From NCBI GenBank assembly GCA_028822885.1, contig JAPKCP010000024.1, forward strand, positions 1 through 17,486: a stretch of DNA of 17,486 bases, in the 5' to 3' direction. The notes under the pieces were generated by a model. That model ran no database searches. It was not told where the DNA came from and was given only the letters and a program-made list of their open reading frames with translations. Shown in pieces: positions 1 through 6,422 of this stretch. The first letter of the stretch is position 1; the number at the start of each line of letters is the position of its first letter. The DNA is from Yoonia sp. GTDB lineage: Bacteria; Pseudomonadota; Alphaproteobacteria; Rhodobacterales; Rhodobacteraceae. The translations under genes were made by a program, and so were the position numbers.

Positions 1-389
1 ACCCTGCACAATATTATGAAGGACCAAGTTATCCTGCTGCTGCACAGCGTATTGCTAAGGCATTTGCAGACGCCAAGATGGGCCTACAGGTCTATCTATC
101 GGGAACCGAAGGTGTGATGGGCCAAGCCCAACATGCGGCCATGCAAGCAGGTGTGCCACATACCGCGATCCAGACGGAACACCGCGGATCTACTGCGCGT
201 CGTATGCAATGTGTCCATTGCAAAGGTATCACTGAAGACGTCACAGTTGATCCGTTTCAATGTGCCCACTGCGGATTGCATCTGTTTGTCCGTGACCATT
301 ATTCGCGCCGACTTGCCGCCTACCAAGGGGTCAATATCGACGCCGAAGATCCGGGAAATGTACCTGAATCCAAGGGGATTTACGAATGA
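1..389 (+). CDS. dmmA: Dimethylamine monooxygenase DmmA-like zinc-ribbon subunit (5' partial)
   Basis: The reading frame is open to the left edge (codons begin at base 3), so the N-terminus is missing; about 128 residues are visible. The visible part has a NAD-domain-like stretch (VYLSGTEGVMGQA) followed by a four-cysteine zinc-ribbon-like motif, CVHC at 212-223 and CAHC at 263-274, then the strongly family-like VRDHYSRRLAAYQGV and a DAEDPG tail. This matches my memory of the DmmA-like family, the small subunit of the dimethylamine monooxygenase that N-demethylates dimethylamine to methylamine and formaldehyde. The two genes that follow encode the reductase and haem subunits and are coupled by an ATGA overlap, which supports the call. 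The usual folate-binding (GcvT-like) partner would lie just upstream, outside the window. The subunit letter is inferred from family naming and the D-A-B-C gene order. Confidence 0.8.
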   Translation, partial: PAQYYEGPSYPAAAQRIAKAFADAKMGLQVYLSGTEGVMGQAQHAAMQAGVPHTAIQTEHRGSTARRMQCVHCKGITEDVTVDPFQCAHCGLHLFVRDHYSRRLAAYQGVNIDAEDPGNVPESKGIYE

Positions 390-1348
390 GCGGTGCTGAG
401 AAAATTGCTGTGACCGTCACGGATGTTGTACCGTTGAATGACCTTGTGACGCGGTTTGAATTTAAGCGCACCGATGGTGGCTTGTTGCCAACGTTTTCTG
501 GGGGCGCGCATACTGTCGTGGAGATGAGAGATGGTGATAAGCGGCGCATGAACCCATATTCGTTGATGTCTGATCCTATGGATCAAAGTGCCTACACGAT
601 CTCTGTGCGGCGCGATGACGAAGGACGGGGCGGGTCACTGTTCATGCACACCGGCGTCAAGGTTGGTGATCAGATGACGATCTCTAATCCAGTCAATCTG
701 TTTGGCCTTGATTTGCGCGCGAAAAAGCAATTGTTCATTGCGGGCGGTATTGGGATCACGCCGTTCTTGGGGCAGATCAAACAGATGGAACGCTTGGGCG
801 GGCGCTGGGAATTGCACTATACTTGCCGCTCAGAAGCGCTGGGCTCTTACGTTGATGAACTGACGACCCAACATCCAAATGAGGCCCATGTTTACTATGA
901 TGATCAAGATCAGCGGATTGATCTGATTGCGCTGCTTGATGGTCAACCGATTGGCACGCATGTCTATGTGTGCGGCCCCAAGGGCATGATCGACTGGGTG
1001 CGTAAAACGGCAACTGCCGAAGGGTGGCCACGCGAAAGCATCCACTATGAGGAATTTCTCGCGCCTAAACCGGGAAAACCATTTGAGGTAAAGCTCGCAA
1101 TTTCTAACAAGGTCATTCAAGTGGGCGAACAAGAAAGCCTGCTTGAGGCGATAGAACGCGCGGGCGTTGATGCACCGTATCTGTGCCGTGGTGGTGCATG
1201 TGGGCAATGTGAAACGCGGGTGATTGATTACACTGGTAACTTCATCCATCGCGATCATTGGCTTAACGATGATGAACATAGCAACGGCGAAAAGATCATG
1301 CCTTGCGTCTCCCGATTTGAAGGCAAAACACTGGTATTGGACCGCTGA
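386..1348 (+). CDS. dmmB: Dimethylamine monooxygenase reductase subunit (FMN, NAD(P)H, [2Fe-2S])
   Basis: This 320-residue protein has the three-domain layout of phthalate dioxygenase reductase-type electron donors. The flavin-binding motif RRMNPYSL is at residues 53-60. The pyridine-nucleotide domain has AGGIGITPF at 119-127 and VCGPKGM at 195-201. A C-terminal plant-type ferredoxin has cysteines C267, C272, C275 and C307 (motif CRGGACGQC). By family knowledge it would pass electrons from NAD(P)H through FMN and the cluster to the haem of the partner oxygenase subunit in the cytoplasm. The start is at the ATGA overlap with the preceding gene and is backed by an AAGGGGA ribosome binding site at 372-378. 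The same motifs occur in vanillate demethylase (VanB-like) reductases, but the zinc-ribbon and DUF3445 neighbours favour the dimethylamine enzyme. Confidence 0.87.
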   Translation: MSGAEKIAVTVTDVVPLNDLVTRFEFKRTDGGLLPTFSGGAHTVVEMRDGDKRRMNPYSLMSDPMDQSAYTISVRRDDEGRGGSLFMHTGVKVGDQMTISNPVNLFGLDLRAKKQLFIAGGIGITPFLGQIKQMERLGGRWELHYTCRSEALGSYVDELTTQHPNEAHVYYDDQDQRIDLIALLDGQPIGTHVYVCGPKGMIDWVRKTATAEGWPRESIHYEEFLAPKPGKPFEVKLAISNKVIQVGEQESLLEAIERAGVDAPYLCRGGACGQCETRVIDYTGNFIHRDHWLNDDEHSNGEKIMPCVSRFEGKTLVLDR

Positions 1349-1349
1349 T

Positions 1350-2417
1350 ATGACATTGCAATTCAACGACGAAACATTCCGTGACGACTACTCGTTTCAC
1401 AATTCTGAACGCGCCCTCAAACGGTTCCCGTTTCCGTTTCACGAAGACAGCTACATGTATTCAGTGAACATGGAACAACATCGCGGCGGTCCGGCGGATA
1501 GCATTTACGAAAAGCGGTTTGATGTAGACGAACATTATGTGTCCGAAATGCGTGACCGTGCCTTGGTGTTGGCTGATGATCCGCTGCGATGTCAGTCGCT
1601 GCCGCATATGACATTGGCGGGATGGGACCTGTTAGAGCTGATCATGGTATCCAAGTCTGAGGATTATCCTGATCTGTTCGAGCTGCACCGTGATGGTGAT
1701 CAATGGCGTTGGGTCAACAAGCCACTGGGTATTGATGACACGTTTACGTTCTTGGACGAGGCCACGCTGCCTTATGGCCCGATGGAGTACATTACCCGCC
1801 AGACCCAGGGGGATTTCTGCGTGCTGGATCAGCGCGATGATAATTTGTGGATGGATGCAGGCACGATCACAACCCAAGCGGATTGGTCCTTGGACTTTGA
1901 CCTTGGTATGAACTTTTTCGAATGGCACGCGCCTGTACCGCTGGCCCATGAAAAGGGTATTTTCGTACGTGCGCTCAAGTTCCTTTTGAACATCCAGCAG
2001 GGCGCGCCTGCGCGGCGGCTGAATTGGACGATGACCGTTAATCCGCTGCTGGATACAAGCCCTGAGAACTACCATAAGTGGGGCATTCAGAAAACGTCAC
2101 TGACGCCTGAAAACATTGGTGCAAAGCAACATTTGCGTGTTGAGTTGCAGACATTTTTCCGCCTGCCACGGTCCAACGCATTGGTGTTTCCGATCCGGTG
2201 CTATCTGTGCAGCTTTCAAGACTTGATGACTGCGCCCAAATGGGGACGTAGGTTGCACCGTGTGATCCGCGACCTGCCAGAGGAATTGGCGACCTATAAG
2301 GGGTTTATCGACAACCGCCCGATGATGTTGGACTACCTATCCGCTTTCGATGATGGGTTGCCGACAAGCGCGGGTATTTGGCCTGACCGTGAAACAGAGC
2401 CGCCCCTGAAAGCTTAG
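1350..2417 (+). CDS. dmmC: Haem-dependent oxidative N-demethylase alpha subunit (DUF3445)
   Basis: This 355-residue protein resembles the DUF3445/HODM alpha family, a haem-binding PAS-like fold that is the catalytic subunit of dimethylamine monooxygenase. Family-like stretches are NWTMTVNPLLD (residues 225-235), RVELQTFFRLP (263-273), then SNALVFPIRCY (275-285). The chosen ATG at 1350 lies one base after the stop of the reductase gene, with a weak GGA eight bases upstream. The same frame also extends upstream to 1224 inside the reductase gene, but that extension has no family-like sequence. The expected reaction is dimethylamine plus O2 and reductant giving methylamine and formaldehyde. The haem ligand cannot be assigned by eye. 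The stop codon lies in a 4-bp convergent overlap with the XRE-cupin gene. Confidence 0.83.
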   Translation: MTLQFNDETFRDDYSFHNSERALKRFPFPFHEDSYMYSVNMEQHRGGPADSIYEKRFDVDEHYVSEMRDRALVLADDPLRCQSLPHMTLAGWDLLELIMVSKSEDYPDLFELHRDGDQWRWVNKPLGIDDTFTFLDEATLPYGPMEYITRQTQGDFCVLDQRDDNLWMDAGTITTQADWSLDFDLGMNFFEWHAPVPLAHEKGIFVRALKFLLNIQQGAPARRLNWTMTVNPLLDTSPENYHKWGIQKTSLTPENIGAKQHLRVELQTFFRLPRSNALVFPIRCYLCSFQDLMTAPKWGRRLHRVIRDLPEELATYKGFIDNRPMMLDYLSAFDDGLPTSAGIWPDRETEPPLKA

Positions 2418-3043
2418 GTTTTCTGTGGGTAGCTAATAATTGATAGGTACCGCGCGGGAAGTTCCACAAGATCATCTGGCCCGTGCGGTGCGTCTGCGTC
2501 GAAAAATAATGTGTCGCCCGGTTGCAAAAGGAAGACATTTTCGCCGTGGCGATAGTTAACCTTACCTTCCAGCATGTAGATCGTTTCGATGCCTCCGTGC
2601 TGGAAGGTCGGAAATATATCCGCCTCATGAGAGAGCGTGATCAAATAGGGTTCTACGATGACACCGCTCGCGTTTGCGCCAATATGACCCAGCAGATTGT
2701 ATTGGTGGTTCGCGCGTGTGCCTTCGCGTTCAAGGGCGACACCTTCGCCCGCTTTGGTATGGACGGCCATCCGTTTCTCCTCAAAGCCGCGAAAGAACGA
2801 CGTTAGGGGAACAGACAGCGCGCTTGCCAGTGTTTGCAGCGTTGTCAGAGAAGGGGAGGTGTTGCCGTTTTCAATCTTTGACAGCATCCCAATCGAAATC
2901 CCAGTGGCCACAGACAGGTCAGCGACAGTGATTTCTTGCTTGCGTCTATAGGCACGAACCTCTCGACCAATGGCGACTTCAAGTACTTTTTCGCGACTTT
3001 CGCGAACGTGGTGTGGGTTTTGTTCTAAAGAGCTTTTGGCCAT
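2414..3043 (-). CDS. XRE-family transcriptional regulator with C-terminal cupin domain
   Basis: This protein has 209 residues from the ATG at 3043. The N-terminal half has a lambda-repressor-type helix-turn-helix (about residues 27-82), with the typical SIGMLSKIENGNTSPSLTTL core. The C-terminal half is a small cupin (about 128-205) with QHGGIE and a later PHG, giving possible metal or ligand residues H149, E153 and H187. Proteins of this build sense small metabolites, often amines, and repress nearby catabolic genes. The gene runs against the dmm operon and away from the GlxA-type gene, so control of either or both is plausible but unproven. An alternative GTG start at 3076 would add 11 residues; neither start has a strong ribosome binding site, and MAKSSLEQ looks like the usual N-terminus. 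The specific ligand is unknown. Confidence 0.87.
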   Translation of the reverse strand: MAKSSLEQNPHHVRESREKVLEVAIGREVRAYRRKQEITVADLSVATGISIGMLSKIENGNTSPSLTTLQTLASALSVPLTSFFRGFEEKRMAVHTKAGEGVALEREGTRANHQYNLLGHIGANASGVIVEPYLITLSHEADIFPTFQHGGIETIYMLEGKVNYRHGENVFLLQPGDTLFFDADAPHGPDDLVELPARYLSIISYPQKT

Positions 3044-3170
3044 AATTCGGGTCCGTGTTTTTGGATCGATACGCACTTACCGGTCTGCCAAATCAAAACA
3101 AGCATTCAAGTTAAAGAAACGAGTATCACATCACTAGTATAGCATGAAATTTTCCTGTTAGGATAATTTT
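3044..3170. promoter_or_regulatory. Divergent regulator promoter region
   Basis: This 127-bp AT-rich gap separates the minus-strand XRE-cupin gene from the plus-strand GlxA-type gene and must hold both promoters. The segment from about 3095 to 3170 is the most AT-rich. I could not assign convincing -35/-10 pairs. The only clear element is the TAGGA ribosome binding site at 3159-3163. Autoregulation by either protein through this gap is possible, but no clean palindrome supports it. Confidence 0.5.
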
Positions 3171-4175
3171 ATGAATTCTGATGAAAAATTGCGAATTGGG
3201 TTTCTTGTCTTTCCGGGCTTTCCGATGGCGTGCTTAACCTCAATGATTGAGCCGTTACGTGCAGCCAATGAGATTGTTGGGAAGGACGTGTTTCAATGGA
3301 CGCTTATCTCTGAAGACGGCAATCGCGTTGAAGCGAGCGCAAAAGTTTGGTTTGAGCCAGACGTGGCGCTGGGCGCGGTTGAAAATATCGATCAGTTCTT
3401 TGTCTTAAGCGGGCCGTCCTCGCGATTTGAAAACCCCTCAGCGTCGGAAGGCAAACTTCGTAAGCTTGCGCGCCATGGCGTTCTTATGGGCGCGGTCAGT
3501 GGCGGGGTGTTCCCATTGGCGCGCGCAGGTCTGCTTGATGGGCATACGACATCAGTTCACTGGTGCTATGAAGCGGCTTTTGCGGCCGAGTTTCCAAGGC
3601 TGTCCGAAACACAAGATGTGATTATGATTGATCGCCAACGGGTCACGGCGTCCGGTGCGGCTGCGGCTTTTGACCTTGCATTACATCTTATCGAAAAAAG
3701 ACTTGGGACTGGTGTTTCTACGGAAGTTGCCTGTTGGTTCCAGCATCCTTTGATGCGCGGTGAAGGGGTCACGCAACGCAAACCGACATTTACGGCGGAA
3801 AGCACCAGCGACATGCTTCCTGAGATTGTCAGTGAAGCGATCGAAATTTTCAGAAACCACATCGAAGACCCGATCAAGATCGCGGACGCTGCTGAAATGG
3901 TTGGGGTATCTGTGCGCCAGCTAGAGCGCATGTTTCACAAGTGTACCGGCAACACGCCATTTGGGTACTACAAGACCCTTCGGATGCATCAGGCGCGGCA
4001 ACTCCTGCTTTATGGCAAGGATTCGATGATACAGGTGGCACTTTCCGTGGGATGCGCTAGTTCTTCCGCCATGGCCAAAAATTATAGGGATGTGTTCGGT
4101 ATTCATCCGTCCGAAGATCGTAAGAAAGTGAACATGTTTCGTGTGCGTCAAAATACGATTGTGCCTCATGCCTAA
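3171..4175 (+). CDS. GlxA-family AraC-type transcriptional activator
   Basis: This 334-residue protein has an N-terminal DJ-1/PfpI-like (class I glutamine amidotransferase-like) sensor domain at about residues 8-180 and a C-terminal AraC DNA-binding domain at about 220-320. The two helix-turn-helices are near 236-260 (KIADAAEMVGVSVRQLERMF) and 285-310. At the nucleophile elbow (GAVSGG, 107-112) Ser110 stands where DJ-1-type enzymes carry cysteine, so this is probably a ligand sensor, not an enzyme. Relatives such as GbdR and CdhR activate quaternary-amine catabolism genes. The position directly upstream of a quaternary-amine/N-oxide type transporter suggests it activates tmoXWV; this is inference. 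The start has a TAGGA ribosome binding site at 3159-3163. Confidence 0.87.
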   Translation: MNSDEKLRIGFLVFPGFPMACLTSMIEPLRAANEIVGKDVFQWTLISEDGNRVEASAKVWFEPDVALGAVENIDQFFVLSGPSSRFENPSASEGKLRKLARHGVLMGAVSGGVFPLARAGLLDGHTTSVHWCYEAAFAAEFPRLSETQDVIMIDRQRVTASGAAAAFDLALHLIEKRLGTGVSTEVACWFQHPLMRGEGVTQRKPTFTAESTSDMLPEIVSEAIEIFRNHIEDPIKIADAAEMVGVSVRQLERMFHKCTGNTPFGYYKTLRMHQARQLLLYGKDSMIQVALSVGCASSSAMAKNYRDVFGIHPSEDRKKVNMFRVRQNTIVPHA

Positions 4176-4193
4176 GCTGTACTGCTGACAGCT
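4175..4193 (+). terminator. Small hairpin after the GlxA-type gene
   Basis: AGCTGT at 4175-4180 (starting at the last base of the TAA stop region) is the exact inverse of ACAGCT at 4188-4193, with a 7-nt loop. The stem is short and no T run follows (GCTCTAATTTA), so it is at best a weak terminator. Confidence 0.3.
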
Positions 4194-4321
4194 GCTCTAA
4201 TTTACGTAGTTTTGGTGCTTCAAATGTGTACCCCAAAGAAAAAAACTTGATTGAGAGGAAAATCCTGCCACAGTGAGGCTGGTCATATCTAAGCGGCACA
4301 CAGAATCGCACGACTAAATCC

Positions 4322-4366
4322 GACGTCCCCCAAGTGGGATGTTCAAGGCGCTCCAACCGAGAGCGC
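4322..4366 (+). promoter_or_regulatory. Two consecutive hairpins in the tmoX leader
   Basis: Two stems sit directly before the ribosome binding site of the binding-protein gene. The first pairs GACGTCCC (4322-4329) with GGGATGTT (4336-4343), including two G-T pairs and a 6-nt loop. The second pairs GCGCTC (4348-4353) perfectly with GAGCGC (4361-4366) over a 7-nt loop. The AGGGAG ribosome binding site follows at 4374-4379. The rest of the 210-bp gap (4176-4385) holds no gene; it has an A-rich stretch at about 4234-4246 and a small AGGAAAATCCT inverted repeat near 4256-4266. A role in mRNA stability or translation is inferred. Confidence 0.45.
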
Positions 4367-4385
4367 GACAGATAGGGAGAAAATA

Positions 4386-5327
4386 ATGAAAAAGATGACA
4401 ACAGCGTTAACCGCAGGTGTTTTGGCGCTGGCGCCTTTGGCCGTATTGGCACAAGACAGCAGCGACCCAATCGTCATTCCAATTCACAACTGGTCCAGCC
4501 AGATCGTGATGTCCAACGTTGTGGGCCAGATCCTTGAGGGTCAGGGCGCAAATGTTGAGTACGTCACAACTGACAGCCAAGCAGTTTACGAATCTGTCCG
4601 CACTGGCGACGTGACCTTAGAAATGGAAGTTTGGGAAGGCGCATTTGGCGCATCATTCCGTGCAGCCATGGAAAAAGGCGGTATCGTTGATGTGGGCGAC
4701 CACGATGCGGTGACACGTGAGGACTGGTGGTATCCAATGTGGACCAAAGATGCATGCCCAGGCCTGCCAGATTGGGAAGCTTTGAACGCTTGTGCTGCGT
4801 TGTTTACAACACCTGAAACAGGTGACAAAGGCCGCTACCTTGACGGACCTGTTGACTGGCTCAAGCACGGTCAAGAACGTGTTGCTGCATTGGGCATGGA
4901 CTTTGTTGTTGTGAACGCGGGTTCTGCTGCTGCATTGTGGGCGGCAATCGGTGCTGCAGAAGCAGACAAAACACCAATCGTTGTGTTCAACTGGACACCA
5001 AACTTTGCCGAAGCCGTTTGGCCGGGTGAATTTGTTGAATTCCCAGCTTGGGAAGAAGGCTGTGACAAAGATCCAGCGGTAGGTCCGAATCCGGACGCGC
5101 TTTATGACTGCGGTAACCCTGCGACGGGCTACATGAAGAAAGCAGCATGGGATGGCATGGAAGCAAAGTGGCCAGCCGCTTATGCAACTCTTGAGGCGAT
5201 CTCGTTCACTAACCCACAGATTGCTGAAATGGCAAAGCTCGTCGACATTGACGACATGGAGCCAGAAGAAGCAGCCGAAGTATGGTTGGAAGCGAATCCT
5301 GACGTTTGGGGTGCTTGGGTTAATTAA
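4386..5327 (+). CDS. tmoX: TMAO/betaine-type ABC transporter substrate-binding protein (TmoX-like)
   Basis: This 313-residue protein starts with a signal peptide (MKKMTTALTAGVLALAPLAVLAQ; cleavage expected near residue 22) and is therefore periplasmic. It is an OpuAC-type binding protein rich in aromatic residues that could form a cage around a trimethylammonium or N-oxide group: W36 (HNWSSQ), W83 (EVWEG), W114, W115, W119 and W203 (FNWTP). Four cysteines in the mature part (C124, C136, C226, C242) could form two disulfides. The gene order binding protein-ATPase-fused permease and the neighbouring dimethylamine monooxygenase point to the trimethylamine N-oxide transporter known in Ruegeria pomeroyi. 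Glycine betaine, choline or carnitine are the alternative ligands. Translation starts after a strong AGGGAG site (4374-4379), in keeping with high expression of binding proteins. Confidence 0.82.
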   Translation: MKKMTTALTAGVLALAPLAVLAQDSSDPIVIPIHNWSSQIVMSNVVGQILEGQGANVEYVTTDSQAVYESVRTGDVTLEMEVWEGAFGASFRAAMEKGGIVDVGDHDAVTREDWWYPMWTKDACPGLPDWEALNACAALFTTPETGDKGRYLDGPVDWLKHGQERVAALGMDFVVVNAGSAAALWAAIGAAEADKTPIVVFNWTPNFAEAVWPGEFVEFPAWEEGCDKDPAVGPNPDALYDCGNPATGYMKKAAWDGMEAKWPAAYATLEAISFTNPQIAEMAKLVDIDDMEPEEAAEVWLEANPDVWGAWVN

Positions 5328-5350
5328 GCGCATCTGATTGTTTTGACTTT

Positions 5351-5382
5351 GCCCCGTCCAGCCCATGTGCGCTGGGCGGGGT
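5351..5382 (+). terminator. Intercistronic hairpin between tmoX and tmoW
   Basis: The segment GCCCCGTCCAGC (5351-5362) pairs with GCTGGGCGGGGT (5371-5382) through a GC-rich 12-bp stem with two G-T pairs and an 8-nt loop. It lies between the binding-protein and ATPase genes, with no T run after it. By analogy with other binding-protein operons it probably protects the upstream mRNA from 3' decay, or partly ends transcription, so that binding protein exceeds membrane components. Confidence 0.65.
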
Positions 5383-5402
5383 CACTTAGCCTAAGGATTC
5401 CC

Positions 5403-6422
5403 ATGTCGACTGAGCACCCCGTCATTTCGTGTAAGAATGTTTGGAAGATTTTTGGGGCAGACCCCAAAGGCTACCTTGCCAAACTATCCTCTGATATGTC
5501 GTTTGATGACATGCGCGAGGAAGGCTACATCGCAGGCGTCAAAGATGTCTCGCTTGATGTTCACAAAGGCGAGATGCTTGTGATTATGGGCTTATCGGGG
5601 TCCGGAAAATCCACGCTAGTCCGATGTTTCTCTCGATTACATGAAATTACAGGTGGCACAATTGAAGTCGACGGTCAGGACATCATGTCGCTGGCTGAAA
5701 AAGACCTCATTGATCTGCGCCGATCTAAAATGGGCATGGTGTTTCAGTCATTTGGATTGCTGCCCCACCGCTCTGTCTTGGATAACGTCGCCTTCCCGCT
5801 GGAAATGCGTGGCCAAGATAAACACACACGCCGCGAACGTGCGCTTGAGGTGATCAAGCTTGTTGGTCTTGAAGGTCGCGAAGACTATTTCCCGCGTGAA
5901 TTATCAGGAGGTCAACAGCAGCGTGTCGGTATTGCGCGGTCTTTGGCAATTGAGCCTGACATTTGGTTCCTTGATGAACCGTTTTCCGCACTAGACCCAC
6001 TTATTCGCAAAGAAATGCAGGACGAATTTCTGCGCCTACAGCAGCTTTTGAACAAAACAATTGTGTTCATTACCCATGACTTTGATGAGGCTCTGCGCCT
6101 TGCTGACCGTATCGCGATTATGAAGGATGGTGCGGTCGAACAATGCGACACGCCTGACCAGATCGTGCTGCATCCGGCCACGGAATATGTGCGCAAGTTT
6201 ACTGAAGATATTGATAAAGCGCGCGTCGTTCATGCGGGCGTGTTGGCGAAAGCCGATCAAGTGGGTGACGGTGAGCCAGTGGATGCCCGCCTAACCGTGC
6301 ATAAGATGGCCCGCATGTTGGTCAACGATAAGCGCGATATGATTCCTGTGACCCATGATGGTGCCCTTATTGGTGCAATGTCACGTGCCGATGCATTGGA
6401 TATCTTGCTGGGGGCAGAGTGA
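5403..6422 (+). CDS. tmoW: TMAO/betaine-type ABC transporter ATP-binding protein (TmoW-like)
   Basis: This 339-residue protein is a ProV/OpuAA-type ATPase. Walker A is GLSGSGKST (residues 63-71), the Q-loop glutamine is Q115 (MVFQSFGLLPHR), the ABC signature is LSGGQQQR (167-174), Walker B is WFLDEP (188-193) and the switch histidine is H225. Residues about 290-339 look like a reduced CBS segment, the part that in osmoregulated relatives senses ionic strength. The ATG at 5403 is preceded by AAGGA (5393-5397). A longer in-frame reading from a TTG at 5343 would run through the intercistronic hairpin and is unlikely. The gene is translationally coupled to the permease by a TGATG junction. It energises uptake at the inner face of the cytoplasmic membrane. 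Published names for the ATPase and permease letters should be checked. Confidence 0.84.
   Translation: MSTEHPVISCKNVWKIFGADPKGYLAKLSSDMSFDDMREEGYIAGVKDVSLDVHKGEMLVIMGLSGSGKSTLVRCFSRLHEITGGTIEVDGQDIMSLAEKDLIDLRRSKMGMVFQSFGLLPHRSVLDNVAFPLEMRGQDKHTRRERALEVIKLVGLEGREDYFPRELSGGQQQRVGIARSLAIEPDIWFLDEPFSALDPLIRKEMQDEFLRLQQLLNKTIVFITHDFDEALRLADRIAIMKDGAVEQCDTPDQIVLHPATEYVRKFTEDIDKARVVHAGVLAKADQVGDGEPVDARLTVHKMARMLVNDKRDMIPVTHDGALIGAMSRADALDILLGAE

Noticed and set aside
1224..1349. N-terminal extension of the DUF3445 protein into the reductase gene
   Set aside because: The frame is open from 1224, but the stretch reads as a shadow of the reductase C-terminus, and the ATG at 1350 fits the operon spacing and family N-terminus.
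830..1366. 178-residue minus-strand reading frame opposite the reductase gene
   Set aside because: It has no recognisable domain, and the plus strand carries an unmistakable ferredoxin-type reductase with all motifs.
4247..4276. Possible sigma-70 or sigma-54 promoter upstream of tmoX
   Set aside because: TTGATT at 4247 has no acceptable -10 at 16-18 bp, and no GG-N10-GC element of sigma-54 type with the right context was found.
4653..5366. 237-residue minus-strand reading frame opposite tmoX
   Set aside because: It has many Cys and Trp, no domain and no ribosome binding site; the plus strand has a signal peptide and a clear binding-protein pattern.
5343..5402. TTG start at 5343 for the tmo ATPase
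   Set aside because: It would translate through the intercistronic hairpin, whereas ATG 5403 has its own AAGGA site and gives the family N-terminus.
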